Positions 16,596 to 25,151 are shown, numbered from the stretch's first letter. The stretch: 64,000 nt of DNA from Marinirhabdus sp050859505 (GCF_050859505.1 NZ_CP193934.1:806001-870000); one strand, 5' to 3'. Made by a program: numbers and translations. The notes: generated by a model from the sequence alone, not told the origin.

Positions 16596-17501
16596 TCAAC
16601 TAAGTCCCATCACAAACTTCTTAGGCGTAGTGCCAAATTTCTTTTTAAAAGCCGCGATAAAATGGCTTGCTGTGCTGTACCCCACTTTTAAACCAACCTC
16701 GTTTACATTATGAGCTCCGGTTGCTAATAATTGGCGCGCCACTTCCATTTTATAATCGAATAAAAAGCTGAACACGCTATCTCCATAAATCTGTTTAAAG
16801 CCTTCTTTCAATTTGTTGAGAGGCAATTGAATTTCATCTGCCAATTGTTGTAATGTAGGAGGTTCAGCCATTCTTGCGATAATGATTTCCTTTGCTTTTT
16901 TAATTTTAGAAACATTGGCCTCGTCCACCAAAAAAGGGCACTGCTCTACATCTACATCTTCTTCTCTGTTAAAATACAAACTCAACAGTTCGTAAGCTTT
17001 ACCTTTAAAATAAAGCTGTTTTATGGATGGATGCAAATTGTAATTCATTAACTGATTCAAGACAATAGCCATGGAAGGTGAAATATGTGCATCTTTATAA
17101 TATTTTCGGCCTTTGTTTTCGTCACTTAAAAAAGTAATATAGTTAGCTTCGGAAGAAAACAAGGTGTGGAATTTTTTAATAGGAAGTAATACTGAAAGCA
17201 CCCAGGAATGTGCTGCTACAGCTACCTCAATAGGCAAATCACGCTCGGGATTGTACAACAAAAGTGAGGCGTCTTCCGCAACAGGCAACCTGTAATTCCC
17301 ATTGTTAAAACTAAAAGATCCAGATCCTTTCACACAAAAATGAAACTGAATATAATCTGAACTCACTTCGCGTTTATACAACTGAATATCAGAACTTTCA
17401 TTATTAAATTTTAAGATGAAAAAACCATCTTCAATCTTAGTTTCCTTGTAAATACCTTCAGCGATATTTTTTTCTGAAATAGCTTCGTCTATCGGTTTCA
17501 T
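16596..17501 (-). CDS. AraC family transcriptional regulator next to hemA
   Basis: A 301-residue protein with an N-terminal half of cupin-like beta strands (IQLYKREVSSDYIQFHFCVKG, GSFSFNNGNYRLP) and a C-terminal double helix-turn-helix of AraC type (about 195-300: PPTLQQLADEIQLPLNKLKEGF, VGLKVGYSTASHFIAAFKKKFG). It is divergent from hemA, with 170 bases between the starts. The same pairing of an AraC gene with hemA is familiar in Flavobacteriia, so control of heme genes is a reasonable inference. The ligand is unknown. Confidence 0.88.
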   Translation of the reverse strand: MKPIDEAISEKNIAEGIYKETKIEDGFFILKFNNESSDIQLYKREVSSDYIQFHFCVKGSGSFSFNNGNYRLPVAEDASLLLYNPERDLPIEVAVAAHSWVLSVLLPIKKFHTLFSSEANYITFLSDENKGRKYYKDAHISPSMAIVLNQLMNYNLHPSIKQLYFKGKAYELLSLYFNREEDVDVEQCPFLVDEANVSKIKKAKEIIIARMAEPPTLQQLADEIQLPLNKLKEGFKQIYGDSVFSFLFDYKMEVARQLLATGAHNVNEVGLKVGYSTASHFIAAFKKKFGTTPKKFVMGLS

Positions 17502-17543
17502 TTATTTAGAATTATTATAAATAAGCATTGTTTGAATAGGTTA

Positions 17544-17551
17544 CAAAGATA
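17544..17551 (-). promoter_or_regulatory. -7 element before the AraC gene
   Basis: TATCTTTG on the minus strand, 42 bases from the ATG at 17501, matching TAnnTTTG. No convincing TTG at -33 was seen. Confidence 0.5.
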
Positions 17552-17671
17552 CGTTATTATTGACTTCAGCCGAAATAATTGAAATTTTAATACATTTCCT
17601 ACAGCTATCGACACAATTGGTACGGCTGGCGTTACTTTTTAATTTATGGAGTGTTTATTTTTGCTGCGTTG

Positions 17672-18946
17672 ATGAAAGTAACAAACGGCAAACGACATTT
17701 TTCTTCTGAAGAAGGCAATTTCTACGCCATTGGTCTTAACTATAAAAAGGCCGATGCCGAAATTCGCGGGCATTTCAGTATTTCTGAATCGGCTCAAAAA
17801 GCTATTTTAACTTCTGCTAAAGCGGAAGGCATTTCTTCATTAAGCTTACTTTCTACCTGCAATAGAACCGAACTATACGGTTTTGCGGAACACCCCTTTC
17901 AGCTTATTAAATTACTGTGTGAACATACGAACGGAACTGTAGAGGAGTTTGAAAAAGTTGCCTACATCCATAAAAACAAAGAAGCAGTTTCTCACCTTTT
18001 TAAAGTAGGAACCGGATTGGATAGTCAGATTTTAGGTGATTTTGAAATTATAAGTCAGTTACGCATTGGTTTTAAGCGATCCAAAAAAATGGGGCTGCTT
18101 AACGCTTATACAGAACGTCTTGCAAATGCTGTGATACAAGCCAGTAAGCGCATAAAAAATTACACTGAAATTTCTACAGGTGCCACTTCGGTAAGTTTTG
18201 CCGCAGTACAATACATCATGGCACGCGTTCCTTATGTGTCTGAAAAGAATATATTATTATTCGGAATTGGCAAAATTGGACGAAATACGTGTGAAAACTT
18301 GATAAAACACACCAAAAATGAACATATTACGCTCGTAAACCGCACAAAAGTAAAAGCAGAGGAAATCGCAGGGAAATTTAATTTGGTCGTAAAAGACTAT
18401 GCAGACATCCAAAGTGAAATTGCCCAAACCGATATTTTAATTGTAGCAACCGGTGCGCAACAGCCAACCATTTCAAAGGAATTACTGTATTTAAAGAAGC
18501 CGCTTTTAATTTTAGATCTTTCTATTCCGAAAAATGTCTCTGAGAATGTAAAGGAACATGAACACGTCACACTTATTCATTTAGACGAACTTTCAAAAGT
18601 GACCGACGCTACATTGGCACATAGACAATCTCAAATTCCGTTGGCCCAAACAATTATTGCTGAAATTTCAGCCGAATTCAACACCTGGTCACAAAACCGA
18701 AGCTTTGCCCCTACCTTAAAAGCATTAAAAAGTAAACTTTCAGAAATAAAAGCAGGCGAAATTGACAATCAGCGACGCAAACTAACCGATTTCAACGAAG
18801 AACAAGCCGAAATTTTAACTAACCGGATTATTCAAAAAATTACAACTCAATTTGCCAACCACCTTAAAGGAGCTAATGGCAGTGCTCATGAAAGCGCCGA
18901 GTTGATTCGCAAGGTTTTTCAGTTAAACAATTCAGAAAATGAGTAA
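17672..18946 (+). CDS. hemA: Glutamyl-tRNA reductase
   Basis: Reduces glutamyl-tRNA to glutamate-1-semialdehyde, the committed step of C5 tetrapyrrole synthesis. ATG at 17672 is preferred over an in-frame GTG at 17651, giving 424 residues. The catalytic cysteine is in LLSTCNRTELYGF (Cys63), followed by the NADPH-binding segment NILLFGIGKIGRNTCENL and the C-terminal dimerisation helices. The stop codon overlaps the hemC start by 8 bases. It is the first gene of the rightward heme operon. hemL, needed for the next step, is not in the window. Confidence 0.95.
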   Translation: MKVTNGKRHFSSEEGNFYAIGLNYKKADAEIRGHFSISESAQKAILTSAKAEGISSLSLLSTCNRTELYGFAEHPFQLIKLLCEHTNGTVEEFEKVAYIHKNKEAVSHLFKVGTGLDSQILGDFEIISQLRIGFKRSKKMGLLNAYTERLANAVIQASKRIKNYTEISTGATSVSFAAVQYIMARVPYVSEKNILLFGIGKIGRNTCENLIKHTKNEHITLVNRTKVKAEEIAGKFNLVVKDYADIQSEIAQTDILIVATGAQQPTISKELLYLKKPLLILDLSIPKNVSENVKEHEHVTLIHLDELSKVTDATLAHRQSQIPLAQTIIAEISAEFNTWSQNRSFAPTLKALKSKLSEIKAGEIDNQRRKLTDFNEEQAEILTNRIIQKITTQFANHLKGANGSAHESAELIRKVFQLNNSENE

Positions 18947-19865
18947 GGTAATTCGCATTGGAACGCGCGACAGCCAATTAGCACTGTGGCAAGCACACAC
19001 GGTGCAAAAAAAACTGGAGGATTTGGGATACGAAACTGAGATAGTTTCAGTAAAATCTACAGGCGACCTCATCTTAGACAAGCCCTTATATGAAATGGGC
19101 ATTACTGGTATTTTTACAAAAACGTTAGACGTTGCCATGCTCAATGGTACGGTAGATATTGCTGTACACAGTATGAAAGATGTTCCTACGGCACTCCCAA
19201 AAGGAATTGTTCAGGTTGCCGTTTTAGAGCGTGCTTCTTCAGAAGATGTCTTGGTCACAAAAGGCACTATTGACTATGCAAATCCCTGCACTATTGCCAC
19301 GGGAAGCCTGCGTCGCAAAGCACAGTGGCTGTCCAGATATCCCCACCATACCGTTGTTGATTTACGCGGAAATGTAAATACCAGATTACAAAAACTACAC
19401 GATAACAACTGGCAGGGAGCCATTTTTGCCAAAGCAGGTTTAAAAAGAATTGATATGCTTCCAGACACTTTTGAAACATTGGACTGGATGCTTCCGGCAG
19501 CCGCGCAAGGAGCCATGGTAGTTGTGGCTTTAGAAAAAGATACTTTCTCCACAGAAGCTCTATCAAAACTGAATCACAAACCTTCTGAAATTTGCACCCA
19601 ATTAGAACGCGATTTTTTACGCACTCTAGAAGGTGGTTGTACAGCCCCAATTGGTGCTTTGGCTGAAGTAGTAGGAGATGCCATTCAGTTTAAAGGGTGT
19701 CTATTTTCTCTGGATGGTAAGCAAAAATTAGAGATCGCAGCTTCTGCTCCGTTTAACTTGCGCTCGGGAGAAAAGCATACCCTTGGTGAGAACAAGGCAA
19801 AAGAAATATTGGACAGTGGAGGAAGCGAATTGATGGCAAAAATTAAAAAGGAGATACGTAAATAA
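18939..19865 (+). CDS. hemC: Hydroxymethylbilane synthase (porphobilinogen deaminase)
   Basis: Joins four porphobilinogen molecules into hydroxymethylbilane. The 308-residue protein has the N-terminal RIGTRDSQLALWQA motif, the catalytic Asp81 in HSMKDVPTALP, the substrate arginines in TGSLRRKAQW and DLRGNVNTRL, and Cys234 in EGGCTAPIGA that anchors the dipyrromethane cofactor. It overlaps hemA by 8 bases and is separated from hemD by 88 bases carrying a palindromic repeat. Confidence 0.97.
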   Translation: MSKVIRIGTRDSQLALWQAHTVQKKLEDLGYETEIVSVKSTGDLILDKPLYEMGITGIFTKTLDVAMLNGTVDIAVHSMKDVPTALPKGIVQVAVLERASSEDVLVTKGTIDYANPCTIATGSLRRKAQWLSRYPHHTVVDLRGNVNTRLQKLHDNNWQGAIFAKAGLKRIDMLPDTFETLDWMLPAAAQGAMVVVALEKDTFSTEALSKLNHKPSEICTQLERDFLRTLEGGCTAPIGALAEVVGDAIQFKGCLFSLDGKQKLEIAASAPFNLRSGEKHTLGENKAKEILDSGGSELMAKIKKEIRK

Positions 19866-19875
19866 TACTGTGCTC

Positions 19876-19939
19876 TCGAGCGCAATCGAGAGTTCATTAA
19901 AAATTTGTAACTACAATAATAATTCTCGACTGCGCTCGA
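19876..19939. repeat. Palindromic repeat, copy B, between hemC and hemD
   Basis: Arms TCGAGCGCAATCGAGA (19876-19891) and TCTCGACTGCGCTCGA (19924-19939) pair with one mismatch over a 32-base spacer, the same spacing as the copy before hemH. The right arm ends 14 bases before the hemD ATG and is followed by ACAGACA. Confidence 0.85.
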
Positions 19940-19953
19940 ACAGACACTCTAAA

Positions 19954-20622
19954 ATGGCTTCTATCCTCTCTACAAAAAAATTAAAACCCAACCAACGAGA
20001 TTTGCTCCTTGGCGCTGGTTTTAGCGTTGTGGATTATAATGCGATAGGTATTGAATTTCTAGACTTTGAAATGCCTTCTGAAATAAAGAATGGCATTTTT
20101 ACGAGTCAGAATAGTGTTAGAGCTTTGATTAATAATTCAGAGTTTACTCCCTCTCAATGGGAGAGGGCCGGGGTGAAGGTTTTCTGCGTTGGCCAAAAAA
20201 CTAAAGCCCTTTTAGAACAAAACAAACTAAAAGTTGTAAAAACAACCGATTATGGCGAAGATTTAGCCGATTTTATCACAAAAAACCACAAAAACGATTC
20301 GTTTCATTTTTTTTGCGGAACCATTAGAAGAGAAGAAATACCAAAGGCATTACTTGCTTCTAAAATCGAATTTATTGAAGTAAAAACATACAAAACAACG
20401 TTAAAACCAAAGAAATTTGTCCAAAAATGGAATGGAATCCTGTTTTTTAGTCCTAGTGCTGTGGAAAGTTTTGCGACAGAGAATAAAATTGATACTTCAA
20501 TAGCTTTTTGCATTGGTAAAACAACTGCTGCTGAAGCTCAAAAATATACGTCAAATGTCGTTGTTGCTAATACTACTTCAGTAGAAAGTGTGATTGCGAA
20601 GGCTGTGAAAACTTTAAAATAA
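19954..20622 (+). CDS. hemD: Uroporphyrinogen-III synthase
   Basis: Closes and rearranges hydroxymethylbilane to uroporphyrinogen III. The frame is open back to 19870, but the extra 28 residues are only a translation of the palindromic repeat; the ATG at 19954 (MASILSTKKL) is the real start, giving 222 residues, short of the usual 240-260. Family features are weak, as usual for HemD: IFTSQNSVRALI, VFCVGQKTKALLEQ, FFSPSAVESF and CIGKTTAAEA. Position after hemC makes the call secure. A palindrome (20149-20167) lies in frame inside the gene and encodes the segment TPSQWERAGVK, probably an insertion. Confidence 0.9.
   Translation: MASILSTKKLKPNQRDLLLGAGFSVVDYNAIGIEFLDFEMPSEIKNGIFTSQNSVRALINNSEFTPSQWERAGVKVFCVGQKTKALLEQNKLKVVKTTDYGEDLADFITKNHKNDSFHFFCGTIRREEIPKALLASKIEFIEVKTYKTTLKPKKFVQKWNGILFFSPSAVESFATENKIDTSIAFCIGKTTAAEAQKYTSNVVVANTTSVESVIAKAVKTLK
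20149..20167. repeat. Palindrome inside the hemD coding region
   Basis: CCCTCTC (20149-20155) and GAGAGGG (20161-20167) form a 7-bp stem, followed by CCGGGGTGAAGG. The whole resembles a GC-rich intergenic repeat of Flavobacteria (recalled, not searched). It keeps the hemD frame open. Confidence 0.6.
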
Positions 20623-20632
20623 TTATTCTGTC

Positions 20633-20745
20633 CCCTCGAGCACTATTTGAAAAATTAAGTTTGCTTAATTTTGAAGATACCACGCGCAGCGCTCGAGAGG
20701 TCATTAAAATATCAAAAAACTAAATAAGTTCTCGACTGCGCTCGA
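20633..20745. repeat. Palindromic repeat, copy C (interrupted), between hemD and hemE
   Basis: The right arm TCTCGACTGCGCTCGA (20730-20745) is intact. The left arm is split: CTCGAGC near 20634 and GCGCTCGAGAGG near 20688-20700 are separated by about 45 bases that contain a hairpin AAAATTAAG/CTTAATTTT (20651-20659 and 20664-20672). It looks like the basic repeat with extra sequence inserted in its left arm. The right arm ends 23 bases before the hemE ATG. Confidence 0.7.
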
Positions 20746-20768
20746 AATAATAACTAAGAACATACATA

Positions 20769-21806
20769 ATGACACATATAAAAAACGATTTATTCCTCCG
20801 TGCCCTTAAAGGTGAAACTGTAGACCGCCCACCCGTTTGGATGATGCGTCAAGCGGGACGTTATCTTCCAGAATTTATGGAAATAAAGGCAAAATACGAC
20901 TTTTTCACCCGTTGCCAGACGCCAGAATTAGCGAGTGAAATCACCGTGCAGCCCATAAGAAGATACGGCATGGATGCTGCAATTTTATTCTGCGATATTT
21001 TAGTGATTCCACAGGCAATGAATATTGAAGTAGAGATGAAACCCGGTCTTGGACCTTGGTTGCCTAACCCAATTCGAACGCACAAAGATCTGGACAGTGT
21101 TATTGTCCCTGATATTCACGATACACTTGGCTATGTAATGGATGCCATTAAAATGACAAAAGAAAAGTTGAATGATGACATTCCATTAATAGGTTTTGCA
21201 GGAAGTCCTTGGACTATTCTATGTTATTGTGTGCAAGGCCAGGGAAGCAAGAATTTTGACAAAGCAAAAGAATTTTGTTTCACCCAACCCGTTGCTGCGC
21301 ACGAATTATTGCAAAAAATTACAGACACGACTATTGCCTATTTAAAAGAAAAAGTGAAAGCGGGTGTAAATGCCGTACAAGTTTTTGATAGCTGGGGAGG
21401 GATGTTATCGCCGGAAGATTATCAAACATTCTCGTGGCAATATATTCAACAAATTATTGATGCGCTAAAGGACATTACGCCCGTGATTGCCTTTGGAAAA
21501 GGATGCTGGTTTGCCTTAGACAGTATGGCAAAAAGCGGTGCTGCTGCATTAGGTGTAGATTGGACCTGCTCTCCTAAAAATGCTCGTGCTTTAACGGGTG
21601 GAAATATTACGCTCCAGGGTAATTTTGATCCAACACGACTGTTTAGCCCACCGGTTGAAATCAAGAAAATGGTGAAAGAAATGATTGATGCTTTCGGAAA
21701 AGATAAATATATTGTCAACTTGGGGCACGGAATTTTACCTAATATTCCCCTAGAAAATGCAGGCGCTTTTATTGAAGCAGTGAAAGAATACAAACTAGAA
21801 TCTTGA
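20769..21806 (+). CDS. hemE: Uroporphyrinogen decarboxylase
   Basis: Removes four carboxyl groups from uroporphyrinogen III to give coproporphyrinogen III. The 345-residue protein has the hallmark PPVWMMRQAGRYLPEF with substrate-binding arginines, the catalytic Asp in FCDILVIPQAM, and C-terminal GNFDPTRLFSP and NLGHGILPN. Length matches the family. The stop codon overlaps the next gene's TTG start, opening a tightly packed set of genes that ends at hemF. Confidence 0.97.
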   Translation: MTHIKNDLFLRALKGETVDRPPVWMMRQAGRYLPEFMEIKAKYDFFTRCQTPELASEITVQPIRRYGMDAAILFCDILVIPQAMNIEVEMKPGLGPWLPNPIRTHKDLDSVIVPDIHDTLGYVMDAIKMTKEKLNDDIPLIGFAGSPWTILCYCVQGQGSKNFDKAKEFCFTQPVAAHELLQKITDTTIAYLKEKVKAGVNAVQVFDSWGGMLSPEDYQTFSWQYIQQIIDALKDITPVIAFGKGCWFALDSMAKSGAAALGVDWTCSPKNARALTGGNITLQGNFDPTRLFSPPVEIKKMVKEMIDAFGKDKYIVNLGHGILPNIPLENAGAFIEAVKEYKLES

Positions 21807-22291
21807 AAATCTGGGCACGCATCAAGAAATTGAGTTTCCCTCAATTATGGCAATTTTCAGTTTTATTTCTGAAACATCCACTATTGATTATTCCCACATT
21901 ACAGGCAACAAAAAGAACATTTCAAATTTGTGATACCCTCTATGGAAAAGAACATCACAAAAGCAATAAAGCAAATGCTTTTAGACACGCCCTGTGGAAT
22001 GTGTTACTTTGTAAAAATTCGATGAAAAGATTCAAAAACAAACAAAAAAGTGTGTTTTGGGCCCAAAATATAACCGATTTATACGAAAAAGTCACTCAAA
22101 ATGAAGTGTTGGAGGAAGCGATGGATTTACACAACAACACCATTGGAAGAATCTGTTTTTTGAACTTTTTAGATCAAAATGAAGAGGAAATCGTAACTTT
22201 TCTTCAAAATAAAGCAGAAAATTCTCAAAAAGTAGAAAAACTAAACGCTTTCAAAAAACATCAAAATCAACTCGTTTATTTACTAGAATAA
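21803..22291 (+). CDS. DUF6973-like protein between hemE and hemF
   Basis: A 162-residue protein starting at TTG (21803), which overlaps the hemE TGA as TTGA; there is no usable ATG before the middle of the gene, so the TTG start is strongly implied. Conserved-looking blocks are NAFRHALWNVLLCK and AMDLHNNTIGRICF, which match my memory of the DUF6973 domain, with paired histidines and asparagines that could bind a ligand or metal. No signal peptide or membrane segment beyond a hydrophobic stretch near residues 18-32. Role unknown; coupling to hemE suggests a link to heme metabolism. Confidence 0.7.
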   Translation: MKIWARIKKLSFPQLWQFSVLFLKHPLLIIPTLQATKRTFQICDTLYGKEHHKSNKANAFRHALWNVLLCKNSMKRFKNKQKSVFWAQNITDLYEKVTQNEVLEEAMDLHNNTIGRICFLNFLDQNEEEIVTFLQNKAENSQKVEKLNAFKKHQNQLVYLLE

Positions 22292-23071
22292 ATGATTAAA
22301 AACATCTTTAAAGGCATCAAGGCCTATGGCGGAACTCTTCAGCTAATTAGCAAATTAGGATTGTGGAAGTATTTTGGAGTGCCCATCATTATTAGTATTA
22401 TTTCGGCGGCGCTTATTGGACTTTTAGCCTGGGGCTTAAGTGGCTCTATTGGGGGATTTATTGCCAAAATATGGTTTTGGGAATGGGGTGCAGAAACCTT
22501 CAGAAAGGTTAGTGATATCCTAGGCGCTTTCACAATTCTGGCGCTTGGGTTAATTGCCTACAAACATATTATTCTTGCTTTGAGTGCTCCGTTTATGAGC
22601 CCGGTTTCAGAAAAAATTGAAAGGCATCTTCTAGGAGAAATCCATCAGCATCGAAATACCACCAATACAGCACAACTGTGGCGTGGTGTTCGTATTAATA
22701 TTCGCAACTTAGTACTGGAACTTTTATTCACCATCCCTTTACTTATTTTAAGTTTTATTCCTGGTGTGAATATTTTTACAGGAATTCTAATCTTTCTGAT
22801 ACAAGCCTATTATGCCGGTTTTGGAAATATGGATTATACCCTGGAGCGCCATTTTAAATACGACGATAGCACCAAATTTGTACGAAACAACAGCGGTATC
22901 GCCATTGGAAACGGGATTGTTTTTATGGCGATGCTCTTTATTCCTGTGATAGGGATTATTCTGGTGTTACCCTTATCTGTAACCGCTTCAACTACCGAAA
23001 CCTTAAGGTTATTAAAGGAGCAAAACAAGTTAAAATTAGACAGGCCTCTAAACAAAACCTTAGATGTCTAA
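22292..23071 (+). CDS. EI24 domain-containing membrane protein
   Basis: A 259-residue protein with about four to five hydrophobic helices (FGVPIIISIISAALIGLLAWG, ILGAFTILALGLIAY, LLFTIPLLILSFIPG, IVFMAMLFIPVIGIILVLP). The FMSPVSEKIERHL segment and overall layout match the EI24/CysZ family. CysZ members carry sulfate; the role of this group is not established. The ATG directly follows the stop of the DUF6973-like gene and its own stop overlaps the GNAT gene by 8 bases, so it is translated as part of the hemE-hemF set. Confidence 0.82.
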   Translation: MIKNIFKGIKAYGGTLQLISKLGLWKYFGVPIIISIISAALIGLLAWGLSGSIGGFIAKIWFWEWGAETFRKVSDILGAFTILALGLIAYKHIILALSAPFMSPVSEKIERHLLGEIHQHRNTTNTAQLWRGVRINIRNLVLELLFTIPLLILSFIPGVNIFTGILIFLIQAYYAGFGNMDYTLERHFKYDDSTKFVRNNSGIAIGNGIVFMAMLFIPVIGIILVLPLSVTASTTETLRLLKEQNKLKLDRPLNKTLDV

Positions 23072-23588
23072 TTCTTCAGAAATAAATATTGCTTTAATAA
23101 CCTCAGAAAATGCCGCGGCATTACACCGCTTAATGGTCTCAAACAAGGTATATTTTATAAGATATATGCCCAAAACTGTTTCGAGCAATGTAACTTTAGA
23201 GGGTAGTGCCCGTTTTATTAAAAACATTTCTGAAGAGGCGCTATTGAAAAAGCAATTTCTGTATACCATTACATATCAAGCTGAATTGGTGGGTCTCGTG
23301 TATTTAAAAGAACTGGATTGGGAAAACAAACAAGGGGAATTTGCTTATTGCCTTGCTGAAAATTTCAGCGGAAAAGGAATTACCTCTACTGCAGTGAAGC
23401 AACTTATCTCCATTGCTTTTAATGAGTTGAAGTTAGAAAATCTCATCATTATTGTTCATAAATCAAATATGGGGAGCATAAAAGTAGCAGAGAAGTGTGG
23501 GTTTAAGCATACCAAAACACTAAAAAATGAATTTACTCCAACAGGTGAAAACCCGCTTGATATGGAGCTTTACGAACTGAGAAAATGA
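23064..23588 (+). CDS. GNAT family N-acetyltransferase
   Basis: A 174-residue protein of the RimJ/RimL-like GNAT type. The acetyl-CoA-binding motif is recognisable in EFAYCLAENFSGKGITSTAVKQL (Q/RxxGxG/A region) and the C-terminal strand NMGSIKVAEKCGFKHTKTLK is typical of motif B. It probably transfers an acetyl group to a protein N-terminus, amino acid or small amine. Overlaps EI24 by 8 bases and hemF by 4 (ATGA). The substrate is unknown. Confidence 0.85.
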   Translation: MSNSSEINIALITSENAAALHRLMVSNKVYFIRYMPKTVSSNVTLEGSARFIKNISEEALLKKQFLYTITYQAELVGLVYLKELDWENKQGEFAYCLAENFSGKGITSTAVKQLISIAFNELKLENLIIIVHKSNMGSIKVAEKCGFKHTKTLKNEFTPTGENPLDMELYELRK

Positions 23589-24490
23589 AACAAGAATTCA
23601 CAGCCTACATCCGCAAACTTCAAAACACCATCACTTCAAAATTAGAAGAAATTGATGGCAAAGCTTCTTTTAGAGAAGACGTATGGAAAAGACCTGAAGG
23701 CGGTGGTGGCCGCACCCGAGTGATCGAAAACGGGGCCGTATTTGAAAAGGGCGGCGTAAATATTAGCGAAGTACACGGTGCATTACCTGAAAGTATGCAA
23801 CAGTATTTTGGTGTAAAAGATGCCGATTTCTTCGCCTGCGGATTAAGTTTGGTGCTACACCCTACAAACCCCATGGTTCCAACAGTACATGCCAATTGGC
23901 GGTACTTTGAAATGTACAATGCGGCTGGTGAAATCGTAGACCAATGGTTTGGTGGCGGACAAGACCTTACACCTTATTATTTATTTGAAGAAGATGCCAA
24001 GCATTTTCATGCCATCTGTAAAACTGCTTGTGATAAACACAATCCTGAATTTTATTCAGCTTATAAAGAGCGTTGCGATGAATATTTTTACAATCCACAT
24101 CGTGGTGAAGGGCGTGGTATTGGCGGATTGTTTTTTGATTATTGTAAAGTTTCTCCAACCATGACAATGCAGGATTGGTACCATTTTGTTACTGAGGTTG
24201 GAGATAGTTTTTTGGAAGCCTACATTCCTATTGTTGAAAACAGAAAAAACCTTCCATATTCCGAAGCTCAAAAAGATTGGCAAGAAATACGTCGTGGGCG
24301 GTATGTAGAGTTTAATTTAGTACATGATAAAGGGACACTTTTTGGCTTAAAGACCAATGGACGTATTGAAAGTATACTTATGAGCCTCCCTCCAAAAGTA
24401 CAGTGGGTGTATGACCACCAGCCAGATGTTGGCAGCGAAGAGGAAAAGCTGTTGGACGTCCTTACAACCCCTAAAGACTGGCTTAGATAG
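23585..24490 (+). CDS. hemF: Oxygen-dependent coproporphyrinogen III oxidase
   Basis: Converts coproporphyrinogen III to protoporphyrinogen IX using O2. The 301-residue protein shows the family blocks HANWRYFEMYN, WFGGGQDLTPYYL, HRGEGRGIGGLFFDY and FNLVHDKGTLFGLKTNGR. Choice of the O2-dependent enzyme implies aerobic heme synthesis; an oxygen-independent hemN was not seen here. Its ATG overlaps the GNAT stop. It is the last gene of the operon. Confidence 0.97.
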   Translation: MKQEFTAYIRKLQNTITSKLEEIDGKASFREDVWKRPEGGGGRTRVIENGAVFEKGGVNISEVHGALPESMQQYFGVKDADFFACGLSLVLHPTNPMVPTVHANWRYFEMYNAAGEIVDQWFGGGQDLTPYYLFEEDAKHFHAICKTACDKHNPEFYSAYKERCDEYFYNPHRGEGRGIGGLFFDYCKVSPTMTMQDWYHFVTEVGDSFLEAYIPIVENRKNLPYSEAQKDWQEIRRGRYVEFNLVHDKGTLFGLKTNGRIESILMSLPPKVQWVYDHQPDVGSEEEKLLDVLTTPKDWLR

Positions 24491-24509
24491 CTGGAGAGCT
24501 CGCTCATTT

Positions 24510-24538
24510 TATATACGTATATAGTATAAGTATTATAC
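24510..24538. repeat. AT-rich palindromes after hemF
   Basis: TATATACGTATATA (24510-24523) is a perfect 14-base palindrome, followed at once by GTATAA/TTATAC (24524-24538). No T-run follows, so termination is doubtful. The remaining spacer to 24710 shows nothing else. Confidence 0.4.
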
Positions 24539-24710
24539 ATATGTTTCTTAATGTTCTCGTAAAATAATTCTGATGTCCTGTGTGCCATATGCTTAAAAAC
24601 TAACATATCAACACCTTACGAACAATTCCACTTTGTAAATTCTTTTGGCACTACTTTTTCTATATATCAATCAGAAATAAACATTAAAACAAACATTAAA
24701 ACTTAAAATT

Positions 24711-25097
24711 ATGAAGAAGTTATTGTTAACTGCCGTATTTGCATTAGGAACCCTAACAGCAATCCAAGCACAAGAAAAAGAAGTTGAAGTACAGGATCCT
24801 ACAAACGCAGTACAAGAAGAAACTGTAAAAGAGGATGCTAAATTACTAGCGAAAGCAGAAGCACAACCTGTAGCTTTTAAAGAAATTAAAGTTTCTGAAA
24901 TTCCTGCGGCCGTTTCTAAAGCATTAGCAACAGACTTTAAAGGTGCCGTTGTTGAAAAAGCTTATGTAAACGAAAAGCAAGAATTTAAATTGGTAATAGC
25001 TACTGGTGAAAAAGATGCCAAAGCAGCAACCAAAACAGTATTCGCCTCTAAAGACGGAGAGTGGATCAAGCAACCAAAAGCGATGATGAAACAATAG
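24711..25097 (+). CDS. Small secreted protein, PepSY-like
   Basis: A 128-residue protein with a clear signal peptide (MKKLLLTAVFALGTLTAIQA, cut before QEKE). The mature part is acidic at first (EVEVQDPTNAVQEETVKED) and then has one small domain, KVSEIPAAVSKALATDFKG to FASKDGEWIKQ, which fits the PepSY-like/BLIP fold seen in many short exported Bacteroidota proteins. The function is unknown. It has its own spacer upstream and a strong terminator behind. Confidence 0.75.
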   Translation: MKKLLLTAVFALGTLTAIQAQEKEVEVQDPTNAVQEETVKEDAKLLAKAEAQPVAFKEIKVSEIPAAVSKALATDFKGAVVEKAYVNEKQEFKLVIATGEKDAKAATKTVFASKDGEWIKQPKAMMKQ

Positions 25098-25118
25098 TTA
25101 AGATTCGCAATTGATGAA

Positions 25119-25151
25119 AAGGTGCTCTATTATATAGAGCACCTTTTTTTT
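25119..25151 (+). terminator. Strong terminator, possibly bidirectional
   Basis: GGTGCTCTAT (25121-25130) and ATAGAGCACC (25134-25143) form a 10-bp stem with a TAT loop, followed by eight T. Four A before the stem let it serve the left-going helicase gene ending at 25155 as well. Confidence 0.9.
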
